Below, piece by piece: positions 25,519 to 33,392 of a DNA stretch of 64,000 bases. The position numbers were made by a program, and so were the translations under genes. How positions within the stretch are numbered: position 1 is the stretch's first letter; each line of letters begins with the position of its first letter. The stretch covers positions 1-64,000 of the forward strand of contig CAJUNX010000009.1 in assembly GCA_910587865.1 (NCBI GenBank), written 5' to 3'. The stretch is from an uncultured Roseburia sp. (lineage in GTDB: Bacteria > Bacillota > Clostridia > Lachnospirales > Lachnospiraceae). The notes under the pieces were generated by a model, which saw only the letters and a list, made by a program, of their open reading frames with translations, did not search any database and was not told the DNA's origin.

Positions 25519-26724
25519 TTAATAAAAAACATGATGCCCGATAATCGTCCCCTGAATGATCCCGTTATTGGTTCGAAAATACAGGCAGTTTAAGGTAATG
25601 GTGCCGCCGAGCACCTCCTGCGCCGCACGCATACATTCGTCGTTCACCCCCGCTTCAAGCCGGTAGGCGAGACGTCCGCTGGCCACGGGCGAAAACTGTC
25701 CGCTCTGATAGATCACACCGGAGATCGTGTTTGGGAAATAAGAGCTGCGGACACGGTTTAACACCACGCTCCCGACTGCAAGCTTGCCCTCGTAGGGTTC
25801 GCCCTCCGACTCGCACTGAATGATCGCGCCAAGCAGATAGGCGTCGTTGTCCGCCGGCACATAAACCACGCCGGAGGTATCCTCCTGCTCCTGTTCCCGG
25901 ATCGCCGCAAGCCTGGCCGCGTCCTCCTTCGCCTTCTGGATCTCCAGCTGCTGCTCATACTCGATCATCTGCTTAAGCTTCTCATCGAGATCCTGTACGT
26001 TTGCCGTCGCGTTGGCAAGATCCTGGTTGGTCTGTGCAAGATTGGATCTGGTCTGGCTGATCAGACTGTTTACGGAGTCCTGCTTTTCGCGCATACTCTC
26101 CTCCATCGCCACAAGCTCGTCCATCTCCGCGTTCAGCGCATCCCTCTGCTCCGCGATCTGTGCCTGAAGCATCCGGTAGTCGGCAAGCTGATCCCTGTCA
26201 TACTGGTTAATCTGCATAATATAGTCTGCACGGTTTAAAAAATCCGTCAGGGATGACGAGGTAAGCAGCGTCTCCAACATGGAGTCCGTACTGTTCTCAT
26301 ACATGTACTGAATCCTCAGCTTCATGTCCTCATACTGCTTTGCGGAACGCGCCTCGGCTGCAGCCAGCGCATCCTTTGCCTGTGCAATCTGGGTCTCCTT
26401 ATCCGCAATCTGAACCTCCAGATCATTGATCGACGCGACAATATCCGACAGCTGGCCGTTTAATGTTCCAAGCTCCGACTCAAGCCCGGCCTTTTTGTCG
26501 TTGATATCGTTCACCTGCTGCTCGGCATCTTCCTTCTGATCCTCAAGCTGGTCGATCTGCTCTTTTGCATCATCAATGTCATCCTGTGTCGTATCCCGAT
26601 TCATCAGACCGCGCTGCGCTCCTCCGATGCCGGCCGCCTGTGTTTCCCTCGCACAGACCGAAACGGCAAAGAGTAAAAACAGCACCAGTGCGGCTCCTGT
26701 TCTTCTCTTTCTCTTCTCGCCCAT
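25519..26724 (-). CDS. Secreted coiled-coil cell-wall hydrolase (SleB/CwlJ-type)
   Basis: The 401-residue protein has a signal peptide (GAALVLFLLFAVSVCARETQAAG). A long coiled-coil follows (about residues 35-275) of PcsB/CwlO type, rich in Glu, Gln and Asp. The C-terminal domain is of the hydrolase_2/SleB type, with AYLLGAIIQCESEGEPYEGKLAVGSVVLNRV and FSPVASGRL. The putative catalytic Glu is in QCESEGEPYEG. ATG 26724 has GAGG upstream. The enzyme probably cuts peptidoglycan during growth or division. Both the coiled-coil and the catalytic domain are well known, but this combination is mostly clostridial. Confidence 0.87.
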   Translation of the reverse strand: MGEKRKRRTGAALVLFLLFAVSVCARETQAAGIGGAQRGLMNRDTTQDDIDDAKEQIDQLEDQKEDAEQQVNDINDKKAGLESELGTLNGQLSDIVASINDLEVQIADKETQIAQAKDALAAAEARSAKQYEDMKLRIQYMYENSTDSMLETLLTSSSLTDFLNRADYIMQINQYDRDQLADYRMLQAQIAEQRDALNAEMDELVAMEESMREKQDSVNSLISQTRSNLAQTNQDLANATANVQDLDEKLKQMIEYEQQLEIQKAKEDAARLAAIREQEQEDTSGVVYVPADNDAYLLGAIIQCESEGEPYEGKLAVGSVVLNRVRSSYFPNTISGVIYQSGQFSPVASGRLAYRLEAGVNDECMRAAQEVLGGTITLNCLYFRTNNGIIQGTIIGHHVFY

Positions 26725-26893
26725 ATGTACCTCGTTTTTTCCGTTACAATCGTAACGTTTCTCTGGTAAACCTGTGTTCGCTTTTATCATAGCAGATTGT
26801 AATTCAGCTTTCAATATGATATGATACAGATACGTATGATTTTGCAGTGAAAACAAGTGAGCTTTCATTTGCAGAAACCGGAAAGGAGACTTT

Positions 26894-28180
26894 ATGCAAT
26901 TCGTCAGAGCAGATGAACTTAAGCCCGGCATGCGCCTGGCAAAACCGATTTACAACAGAACTGGCGTACTCCTCTATGAGAGGAACACAAAGCTGACCGT
27001 TCAGGGGATCAGCAGTATTCAGAATTTCGGGCTGATCGGAATCTTTATCTTAGAGCCGGCGGAGCCGGTGCCTCCGCTCACGGAGGAGGAACTGGAGTTC
27101 GAACAGTTTCAGACGATCTACATGTTTCAGCTGCGTGACAACATGGACCAGCTGCAGAAGAATCAGATCCCTTCCACCCTCTCCGCTCTCGCGGATGACA
27201 TCCAAAAGCGCTACGGCGGGCTTGACCACAAACTGAATTTTACCCAGAACCTGCGCAGCTCCTCGGATTATGTATACAAACACTCCATCAGCGTCGCGAT
27301 CCTCTCCGCCATGATCGCCAATGAGCTGCACATATCCGGAGCCGATCAGCTCGCGCTGATCACCGCAGCTCTTTTGTATGATTTCGGATATCTCTATGTC
27401 CCGCAGGCGCTTCTCGAAAAAGGCGGAGATCTGACCGATCAGGATCAGAGCCAGATTCAGATGAACCTCGAGCGCGGCTACGAGCTGATCCGTCCGAGAT
27501 TCGAGGAATGTGAACTCCCCAGGGCTTCCCTGACCTTAATCCAGCAGATCGTGTTCCGCAAAAACACATCGCTGCGCATTAAGGCTCCCTCCGAGCAGAT
27601 CAGACGGCTCACCGATATCCTGCTGACCGCGGACCGGTTTGACCGTATGACTGCCATGAATTTAAACCAAACGCCGGTCTCCGAGATGGCTGCCATGACA
27701 TATTTAAGGGAGCAGAGCGATTTTTATCCGCCTTTCGTCGTCACCGCGCTCGCCGAATGTATCCACATTCTTCCGACCGGGGCCTGCGTGGATCTCTCCG
27801 ACGGAGAAAAAGCGCTCGTGCTTCAGGAAAACAGCGCGGACTTTACCTGCCCGATGGTCTTAAAGTTCTCGAATAATACCATTTATGACCTGAGCGATCC
27901 CTCCGTCCGGCGCAGGTTAAAGGTGACCGATATCATGAAGACCATGGACAACCGTATCTCCATCGACGAGGAGACCTTAAAACATTTTGTTGCGGATGAT
28001 TCGATCCGTGAGACGGCGGAGCGGTTCCGCCGGCAGAAACAGCGGATCGCCAGGCGCAGACAGCAGCGGGAACAGCAAAAGAGCATGAATACGCTTCTCG
28101 ACGGCGTATCCGTCCTCCCCGGGGAGGGTTCGGGAAATACATCGGCAAAACGGACGGCAAAGGGACGGCTCGGCATGTGA
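26894..28180 (+). CDS. HD-GYP-domain protein with degenerate active site
   Basis: The 428-residue protein starts with a DUF3391-like segment (ADELKPGMRLAKPIYNRTGVLLYERNTKLT). An HD-GYP-type domain follows, with YVYKHSISVAILSAMIANEL (His 130 kept) and LITAALLYDFGYLYVPQALLEKGG. The canonical HDxGK is here YDFGY (162-166), and the later HHE and GYP motifs are replaced by IVFRKNTSL. Metal binding and cyclic di-GMP hydrolysis are therefore unlikely. A basic C-terminal tail (RFRRQKQRIARRRQQREQQ) could bind nucleic acid or protein. It is divergent from the wall hydrolase and 76 bases ahead of the lysozyme-like gene. Confidence 0.85.
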   Translation: MQFVRADELKPGMRLAKPIYNRTGVLLYERNTKLTVQGISSIQNFGLIGIFILEPAEPVPPLTEEELEFEQFQTIYMFQLRDNMDQLQKNQIPSTLSALADDIQKRYGGLDHKLNFTQNLRSSSDYVYKHSISVAILSAMIANELHISGADQLALITAALLYDFGYLYVPQALLEKGGDLTDQDQSQIQMNLERGYELIRPRFEECELPRASLTLIQQIVFRKNTSLRIKAPSEQIRRLTDILLTADRFDRMTAMNLNQTPVSEMAAMTYLREQSDFYPPFVVTALAECIHILPTGACVDLSDGEKALVLQENSADFTCPMVLKFSNNTIYDLSDPSVRRRLKVTDIMKTMDNRISIDEETLKHFVADDSIRETAERFRRQKQRIARRRQQREQQKSMNTLLDGVSVLPGEGSGNTSAKRTAKGRLGM

Positions 28181-28256
28181 AGCGCCTCCCGGCGGCTCGG
28201 CCGCACAGAGCCGATGTGCGTCCGGCAGCCAAAGAGAAGGAATGAAAGGGTTCTGC

Positions 28257-29882
28257 ATGAGACAGGAAGATGAACTTGACTTCGACAAGCATCGCAAAAG
28301 AGAAGGAAAACGTGAGAGGCCGGATCTGCGCAGTCTGATCCCCGTCGCGGCCGTCTCACTGCTCCTTCTTATTATAATAAGCGTCCTGATCGCCGCACGC
28401 GCCGGATCAGAGAAGAAAGCGGCAGCGTCCGCCGGTTCTTTGCAGTCCGCTCAGGAGGAAGGCGCAGATTTTTCAGGAAACGGCACAGACGGCAGCAGCC
28501 CGCGGACGAATCCCGCGGAAAACGGCACGGACGGCAGCAGCCCGCGGACGGATCCCGCGGAAAGCGGCACGGATCCGTCCGATCCACAGGACGCTCTCTC
28601 CGGCGGCATGTCGTCCCAGACCGGTGAACCGGCAGACGTAAAAGAGCTGCTCACAGCGGAAGGCTCTGCCGAGACTGCGGGACAGACAGTCGGAATCGAC
28701 GTATCAAAATATCAGGGCACGATTGACTGGCAGCAGACAGCTGCTTCCGGCGTCGATTTTGCCATGGTGCGGATCGGATACCGCACGAACCAAACCGGTG
28801 AGATCCTCGCGGACGGTAATGCCAGATATAATCTGCAGGAGGCACAGGCAAACGGGATAAAGACAGGCGCATATTTCTTCTCGACCGCCGTCACTGAGGA
28901 GGAGGCCCTACAGGAAGCGGACTGGATGGCCGATTATATTTCACAGTATGCGGTGACGTATCCGGTCGCCTACAACTGCGAGGGGTTTGACGATCCAAAC
29001 AGCCGCCAGTACGGCCTGACCCAGGCACAGCGGACCGATATCGCCATTGCCTTTTTAACCCGGATCTGTGAGCGCGGCTACACCCCGATGTTTTATGCGG
29101 CAAAGACCGAGCTGGACGGGGATGCCTGCTGGGACACGTCCCGCTTACAGCAGCAGTTCCGGCTGTGGATCGCATGGTATCCGGATACCGCGGCAAAGGG
29201 CGGCGCCGATGCCCTCCTGACGGACAGCAGCGTCCGTGACGCCGGCGGAGCGATGTGGCAGTACTCAGACCGCGGTACGGTTCCCGGTATTCCGGAACAG
29301 GTGGATCTGAATATTGCTTATTTTGACTACGAGGGAACGGCCGATGCCAAAAACGACATGGCGCCGGAGCAGGCTTTTGCAGATGCGGAGGCCCTGATGC
29401 GTTTTTCCGAAATAAACGAGACGGTAACCGCAAAAGAAAAGGTTAATCTCCGTGACATTCCGGGTCAGGGCGATGACAGCACCGTGCTGGCGACGCTCTC
29501 AAACGGCGAGACCATGACGCGCACCGGCATCAGCGACAGCGGCTGGTCCCGGCTCGAATCGGACGGGCAGATTTTTTACGCGATATCCAGCTATCTGACC
29601 ACGGATCTCTCCTACCGGCCCGCGGAAAATGAGGGCGCAGGCTCCGGAGACGGACTTAAGACAAAATTTTCACCGGCAGGCGACACGGTAACCGCCAAAA
29701 TCGAAGTAAACTTAAGAGCACTTCCAAGTGTGACAAATCCGGATGCCGTCATCGTCGCCGTGCTTCACAACGGCGAGAATGTGACGCGCACCGGCGTCAG
29801 CAGCGAATACGGCTGGTCGCGCGTGGAGTACAACGGGCAGACGCTGTACTGCATCAGCAGTTACCTTACAGTTGTCGAGTGA
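28257..29882 (+). CDS. Membrane-anchored GH25 lysozyme-like protein with two SH3b repeats
   Basis: About 541 residues. One membrane helix lies at about 27-48, then a Gly/Ser/Pro-rich linker with 14-residue repeats. The GH25 domain (about 145-330) starts GIDVSKYQGTIDW, with VRIGYR and QYSDRGTVPG. Two bacterial SH3 repeats follow (VTAKEKVNLRDIPG, VTAKIEVNLRALPS). At the family's catalytic Asp-x-Glu, the sequence is VAYNCEGF, so the first acid is Asn. ATG 28257 has AAAGGG six bases upstream; ATG 28242 lies right after AAGGA and is second choice. It probably binds and cuts the wall, if the substituted site is still active. Confidence 0.86.
   Translation: MRQEDELDFDKHRKREGKRERPDLRSLIPVAAVSLLLLIIISVLIAARAGSEKKAAASAGSLQSAQEEGADFSGNGTDGSSPRTNPAENGTDGSSPRTDPAESGTDPSDPQDALSGGMSSQTGEPADVKELLTAEGSAETAGQTVGIDVSKYQGTIDWQQTAASGVDFAMVRIGYRTNQTGEILADGNARYNLQEAQANGIKTGAYFFSTAVTEEEALQEADWMADYISQYAVTYPVAYNCEGFDDPNSRQYGLTQAQRTDIAIAFLTRICERGYTPMFYAAKTELDGDACWDTSRLQQQFRLWIAWYPDTAAKGGADALLTDSSVRDAGGAMWQYSDRGTVPGIPEQVDLNIAYFDYEGTADAKNDMAPEQAFADAEALMRFSEINETVTAKEKVNLRDIPGQGDDSTVLATLSNGETMTRTGISDSGWSRLESDGQIFYAISSYLTTDLSYRPAENEGAGSGDGLKTKFSPAGDTVTAKIEVNLRALPSVTNPDAVIVAVLHNGENVTRTGVSSEYGWSRVEYNGQTLYCISSYLTVVE
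28479..28562 (+). repeat. Two tandem 42-base repeats coding a linker
   Basis: The coding sequence for NGTDGSSPRTNPAE is followed directly by a near copy coding NGTDGSSPRTDPAE, and then a decayed third unit SGTDPSDP. The DNA copies differ at very few bases, indicating a recent slippage duplication in the wall-spanning linker of the GH25 protein. Confidence 0.85.
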
Positions 29883-30025
29883 CGTTTCGGGGAAAAATGA
29901 GCGGATTGCGAATGGTTTCGAATCGCGGTCAGGTAAACAGGAAGAAAGCTGACGGCATCATGAAGTCAGGTACTCTGGCTTCAACACCAATATTTTATAA
30001 ACAAAAGGAAAGAAGGACACAAAAC

Positions 30026-31225
30026 ATGAAGTACGATTTTACATCCATCATGAACAGACAGGGACAGGATTCCATCGCGGTGGACGTCATCCCGTTCGAC
30101 GGGGCGCAGGTAAAAGACGGATTTACAAAGCTGCCGATGTGGGTGGCTGACATGAATTTCCCGACGGTTCCGACCATCACAGATGCGATCATCGCGCGTG
30201 CCGGCCATCCGGCATTCGGCTATTTTTCTCTGCGCGACGAGTATTATCAGGCGATCATCGACTGGCAGAAGGACCGCCATGGGGTGGAGGGGCTTACCGC
30301 GGAACACATCGGCTATGAAAACGGCGTGCTCGGCTGTGTCGTGTCCGCCTTAAACGCGTTTTGCTCTGCGGGCGACAATGTCCTGCTGCACGCTCCGACC
30401 TATATCGGTTTTACCATGTCTCTGGAAAATAACGGGTACAATATCATCCACAGCGACCTGGTGCAGGATGCGGACGGTATCTGGCGGATGGATTATGAAG
30501 ATATGGACAAAAAAATCCGCGAAAACCACATTCACGCGGCAATCTTCTGCTCTCCGCACAATCCGACGGGCCGGGTATGGGAGCGCAGGGAAATTGAAAA
30601 AGCGATGGAAATTTATCAGAAAAACGACTGTGTCGTTATCTCGGACGAGATCTGGTCGGATCTGATCTTAAACGGTCATGAGCACATTCCCACGCAGTCG
30701 GTGTCCGAGGACGCAAAAAACCGCACCATCGCGGTCTACGCACCGTCAAAGACCTTCAACCTCGCAGGGCTGATCGGTTCCTACCATATTATTTATAATT
30801 CCTACCTGCACGACCGTGTGAAAAAACAGTCCTCGCTCTCCCACTATAATTCGTGCAATGTACTCTCCATGCATGCATTGATCGGCGCCTATCGCCCGGA
30901 GGGCCGGGAATGGGTGGACGAGCTCTGCACCGTGCTCAGCGAAAATGTGGATTACGCCTATACGTTTATCCGGGAACACTTTAAAGGCGTCTCCCTGTCA
31001 AAGCCGCAGGGAACCTATATGCTCTACCTGGACTGCGAGGAATGGTGTAAGGAACATGAAAAAACGCTTGACGAGCTTCTCTGCGCCGGCTATGAGGTGG
31101 GCGTCATCTGGCAGGACGGAAGACCCTTCCACCGCCCGTATGCCATCCGCGTCAACCTGGCTCTGCCGCATTCCCTGGTTGTCGAAGCGTTTGACCGGCT
31201 GAAAAAATACGTTTTTATACAATAA
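30026..31225 (+). CDS. MalY/PatB-type pyridoxal-phosphate aminotransferase / C-S lyase
   Basis: This 399-residue fold-type I PLP enzyme has LPMWVADMNFPTVPTI near the N-terminus, typical of the MalY/PatB group (cystathionine beta-lyase). It also has CSPHNPTGRVW, VVISDEIWSDLIL and the PLP lysine in VYAPSKTFNLAG (Lys 242). ATG 30026 is preceded by GGAAAGAAGGA; the frame is open to 29879 without family similarity. Likely activity is cleavage of cystathionine or cysteine-like substrates. It ends exactly at the boundary of the structured repeat that follows. Confidence 0.9.
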   Translation: MKYDFTSIMNRQGQDSIAVDVIPFDGAQVKDGFTKLPMWVADMNFPTVPTITDAIIARAGHPAFGYFSLRDEYYQAIIDWQKDRHGVEGLTAEHIGYENGVLGCVVSALNAFCSAGDNVLLHAPTYIGFTMSLENNGYNIIHSDLVQDADGIWRMDYEDMDKKIRENHIHAAIFCSPHNPTGRVWERREIEKAMEIYQKNDCVVISDEIWSDLILNGHEHIPTQSVSEDAKNRTIAVYAPSKTFNLAGLIGSYHIIYNSYLHDRVKKQSSLSHYNSCNVLSMHALIGAYRPEGREWVDELCTVLSENVDYAYTFIREHFKGVSLSKPQGTYMLYLDCEEWCKEHEKTLDELLCAGYEVGVIWQDGRPFHRPYAIRVNLALPHSLVVEAFDRLKKYVFIQ

Positions 31226-31384
31226 AAGTTCAGCCATGCTTCAGAAAATGGGCGAATCATGCTCGCATGAATGAGCGCATTCTGTGAAGCATGAGCGGAG
31301 CGCCCGTTTATGAGCAAAAAGAGCTGCAGAGCAGCGGGAAACACCGAAAGGTGCGTTTTGCGAATGGTGTGGGCTGAACTTTTC
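31224..31384. repeat. Structured ~160 bp intergenic element, copy 1
   Basis: The ends AAAAGTTCAGCC and GGGCTGAACTTTT are inverted repeats, so the whole unit can fold back. Inside are an ATGCTTCA/TGAAGCAT stem, a CATG-CTCG-CATG hairpin, a GCTGC-AGA-GCAGC hairpin and a CACC-GAAA-GGTG tetraloop hairpin. GGGCG and CGCCC could add a pseudoknot. It is followed after four bases by copy 2. The minus-strand reading frame through both copies is most likely spurious. It lies between a plus-strand aminotransferase and a minus-strand AraC regulator. Confidence 0.85.
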
Positions 31385-31388
31385 TATT

Positions 31389-31548
31389 AAAAGTTCAGCC
31401 ATGCATCGCAAAATGGGCGAATCGTGCTCGCACGAATGAGCGCATTCTGCGATGCATGAGCGGAGCGCCCGTATATGAGCAAAAGGAGCTGCGTAGCAGC
31501 GGGAAGCACCGAATGGTGCGTTTTGCGAATGGCGCGGGCTGAACTTTT
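31389..31548. repeat. Structured ~160 bp intergenic element, copy 2
   Basis: This copy is aligned end to end with copy 1. Many of the differences fall as matched pairs in the predicted stems: ATGCATCG/CGATGCAT replaces ATGCTTCA/TGAAGCAT (two compensatory pairs), and CGTG-CTCG-CACG replaces CATG-CTCG-CATG (one compensatory pair). Hairpin loops differ freely (AGA to GTA, GAAA to GAAT). This is evidence of selection on, or spread of, a folded RNA or DNA form. Confidence 0.85.
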
Positions 31549-31593
31549 CATAACTTTTCATTATAAAATGCTGCCAACCGAAAGGAACATCCC

Positions 31594-31639
31594 GCCCGGG
31601 TCCGCGCCGTGCAATGCATGACGCAGCCCCGGGCTTTTT
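31594..31639 (+). terminator. Intrinsic terminator downstream of the aminotransferase and repeats
   Basis: GCCCGGG (31594-31600) pairs with CCCGGGC (31628-31634), directly followed by TTTTT. The loop is 27 bases and can form a smaller hairpin. It lies 38 bases before the convergent AraC gene's stop. Confidence 0.75.
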
Positions 31640-31676
31640 CATCGGCATCCGGCCCGTCAGACGCAGCGAATGTTTC

Positions 31677-32537
31677 TTATATATAAGGATTGTTCCTCGC
31701 CAGATCCTTCAGCTGCCGCGGCGTGCAGTCATACCGCTCCTTAAACATCCGGTAAAACAGCTTCTGATTATAAAAGCCGTGCCGCTCCATAATCTCCTGA
31801 ACACTTCCGTCCGTGTACAGAAGATCCTGATAAATATGGCCGAGCCTCACCTGATTCACGTACTGTATAAAGGAAGTTCCCATATTCTGTTTAAAAAAGC
31901 GGCAGAAATATTCTTTATTCAGCCCGGCCTCTTCCGCGGCTTCGCCAAGCGTAATCTCTTCCGCGTAATGATGCTCCACGTACGTGCAGATCTGATCCAG
32001 GCGCTCCATGCTCCCGGCCTTTGTCTCCGCCCCCGTATCTGTCACCGGTTCGCTGAAGTGCTCGATCAGGCATGCAAGCAGCTCTAAAATCAGAGCGGTG
32101 CTCCGCAGCCGGTAGGTGCTCTTCTGACTGACATATAAAATCGTCAGTTCCTTTAAAATCCCGCAGAGCTCCATGTAATACGGCTGCTGCTCCGGCAGCA
32201 GGTTCTGAGGCGCGCAGCGAATCGCGATCGGGCCGTTCTCCGGCAGATAACGCCGCAAAAGCTGTTTTGAAATGTGGATGCAGATTCCCATCGTGCGGAA
32301 CAGCGCGTAAGTCACCTCGTGAATCTTCGCGTAGTCCATGACAATGACATCCAGTGGCTTCACCTCGTACCGCTCCCCGTCCATATTGATCGTGGCGTGC
32401 CCGTTTAAAATGAAGATCAGCTCCATCTCACGGTGCCAGTGATACGGTGAATTGTGCTTCATCGTGACAAACCGGATATTAAACCCGATATCCGGTTCCA
32501 GCTCCAGATTTTCATAGATATGCTCCTGTTCCGGCAT
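31677..32537 (-). CDS. AraC-family transcriptional regulator
   Basis: The 286-residue protein has an N-terminal cupin sensor (NSPYHWHREMELIFILNGHATINMDGERYEV, then PLDVIVMD). The C-terminal AraC DNA-binding domain has ITLGEAAEEAGLNKEYFCRFFKQNMGTSFIQYVNQVRL and VQEIMERHGFYNQKLFYRMFKERYDCTPRQLK. ATG 32537 has GGGGGT upstream; the ATG at 32567 has no ribosome site. The cupin type often senses sugars. It is divergent from two small-protein genes, which are its most likely targets. Confidence 0.9.
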   Translation of the reverse strand: MPEQEHIYENLELEPDIGFNIRFVTMKHNSPYHWHREMELIFILNGHATINMDGERYEVKPLDVIVMDYAKIHEVTYALFRTMGICIHISKQLLRRYLPENGPIAIRCAPQNLLPEQQPYYMELCGILKELTILYVSQKSTYRLRSTALILELLACLIEHFSEPVTDTGAETKAGSMERLDQICTYVEHHYAEEITLGEAAEEAGLNKEYFCRFFKQNMGTSFIQYVNQVRLGHIYQDLLYTDGSVQEIMERHGFYNQKLFYRMFKERYDCTPRQLKDLARNNPYI

Positions 32538-32668
32538 ACCGCCACCCCCTTCTTTTACTTCTGACATCGGTTTTCTTTTGTTTCCGTCCCATGCCCCTCA
32601 GGTGAAATCATTGTAACGGTATCGGCCCAAAAAGTCAATATCAACCAAAATCAGGTAAATAAAACATC

Positions 32669-32696
32669 TGATATCGCCCTTCGACATGCGATATCA
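32669..32696. promoter_or_regulatory. Inverted repeat in the AraC / small-protein divergent region
   Basis: TGATATCGC (32669-32677) and GCGATATCA (32688-32696) form perfect nine-base arms with a ten-base spacer. It lies between the divergent AraC gene and the first 34-residue gene, 78 bases before its start. The sequence CATAAT just after could be part of a -10 box. It is a candidate regulator binding site. The rest of 32538-32773 shows no gene. Confidence 0.55.
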
Positions 32697-32773
32697 TAAT
32701 ACCTGTCAGATGAAGAAACACTGACAGAACAAAGCTTTTTGAAGCAGGGATGCTTCGGATTGGAGGTATTATT

Positions 32774-32878
32774 ATGTTAAAGAAATTAAAAGCGTACTAC
32801 AGGGAAAACATCGAATTCATCACCATGAGCTTCGCTGCACTTGAGCATGGCGATTACCGTCCCTACTGCGAGCGGTAA
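32774..32878 (+). CDS. 34-residue small protein, first tandem copy
   Basis: ATG 32774 follows GGAGG by seven bases and the frame ends at TAA 32876-32878. The protein starts MLKKLKAYYRENIEFITMSF and ends ALEHGDYRPYCER. The N-terminal half could form a basic amphipathic helix. The C-terminal GDYRPYCER, with one cysteine, is fully conserved in the second copy 81 bases downstream. Most differences between copies keep or conserve the amino acid, and codon differences are frequent at third positions. That argues for real coding selection. There is no signal peptide or membrane helix. I recognise no family. The gene is divergent from an AraC regulator. Confidence 0.75.
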   Translation: MLKKLKAYYRENIEFITMSFAALEHGDYRPYCER

Positions 32879-32959
32879 GCCTGTACCAAAGGACACGAAG
32901 GAAACTTAGACAGCCATAAACAATGCAGAAGCACAGCGCTTCGGATCGGAGGTAACATT

Positions 32960-33064
32960 ATGTTAAAGAAATTTAAAGCGTATTATATGGAAAATATCGA
33001 GTTTTTTGCCATGAGTTTTGCATGCTTAAGCAACGGCGACTACCGCCCGTACTGCGAGAGATAA
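32960..33064 (+). CDS. 34-residue small protein, second tandem copy
   Basis: ATG 32960 follows CGGAGG by seven bases; the frame ends at TAA 33062-33064. The protein starts MLKKFKAYYMENIEFFAMSF and ends ACLSNGDYRPYCER. It is the same length as the first copy and has no gaps against it. Synonymous changes abound (for example TACTAC to TATTAT), and the ribosome site and 10 bases before it (CTTCGGATYGGAGG) are also duplicated. A strong terminator follows 16 bases after the stop, so the two genes form one short transcript. Function is unknown; a peptide signal, toxin-like or small regulatory protein are all possible. Confidence 0.75.
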   Translation: MLKKFKAYYMENIEFFAMSFACLSNGDYRPYCER

Positions 33065-33080
33065 CTGTAGTTCAGAAAAA

Positions 33081-33105
33081 CACCCCGCGATAGCGGGGTG
33101 TTTTT
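33081..33105 (+). terminator. Intrinsic terminator after the twin small genes
   Basis: CACCCCGC (33081-33088) pairs with GCGGGGTG (33093-33100) around ATAG, followed by TTTTT. The A-run before it lets it work on the other strand too. No gene lies from here to 33392; that stretch holds this terminator and the promoter at 33300. Confidence 0.95.
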
Positions 33106-33299
33106 CTATTTCCTGACAAAAGTTAATATAGACCAGGTCAGAACCGCCGCTTTCCAATTCCGCCATCCGGATTTTGTGCAGCCGGACCGGTCCGGGTGCC
33201 AGTGAAGACGACGGAGCCTGGCTGTCTTTCTACACCGGTGTTTATAAATCGTACCATTTCTGCATAGAAACGCAACGAAAAGAATACGGTGAAAACCGG

Positions 33300-33328
33300 T
33301 TGAACAAACAGCCTGCCGGGTATATAAT
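33300..33328 (+). promoter_or_regulatory. Sigma-A promoter of the dUTPase-fold membrane protein
   Basis: TTGAAC (33300-33305), a 17-base spacer and TATAAT (33323-33328) make a near-consensus promoter. It is 65 bases before the start codon at 33393. The open reading frame that begins at 33174 runs through this promoter, which supports the shorter gene start. Confidence 0.85.
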
Positions 33329-33392
33329 ATCAATTGTAGTAGATGGCGTCGCTTTTGTCTGCTGCACACACAAAGGAAAAAGGGGGATCGGT

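Noticed and set aside
31224..31548. CRISPR array
   Set aside because: Only two copies, ~160 bases each, with no short regular repeats, no spacers and no cas genes nearby.
31241..31648. Minus-strand 135-codon frame with an internal repeated sequence
   Set aside because: It is simply the translation of the two structured repeats. It has no good ribosome site, and differences between the copies preserve stems rather than amino acids.
33174..33392. 73-codon upstream extension of the dUTPase-fold protein
   Set aside because: It runs through a near-perfect promoter and has no family similarity; a good ribosome site lies before ATG 33393.
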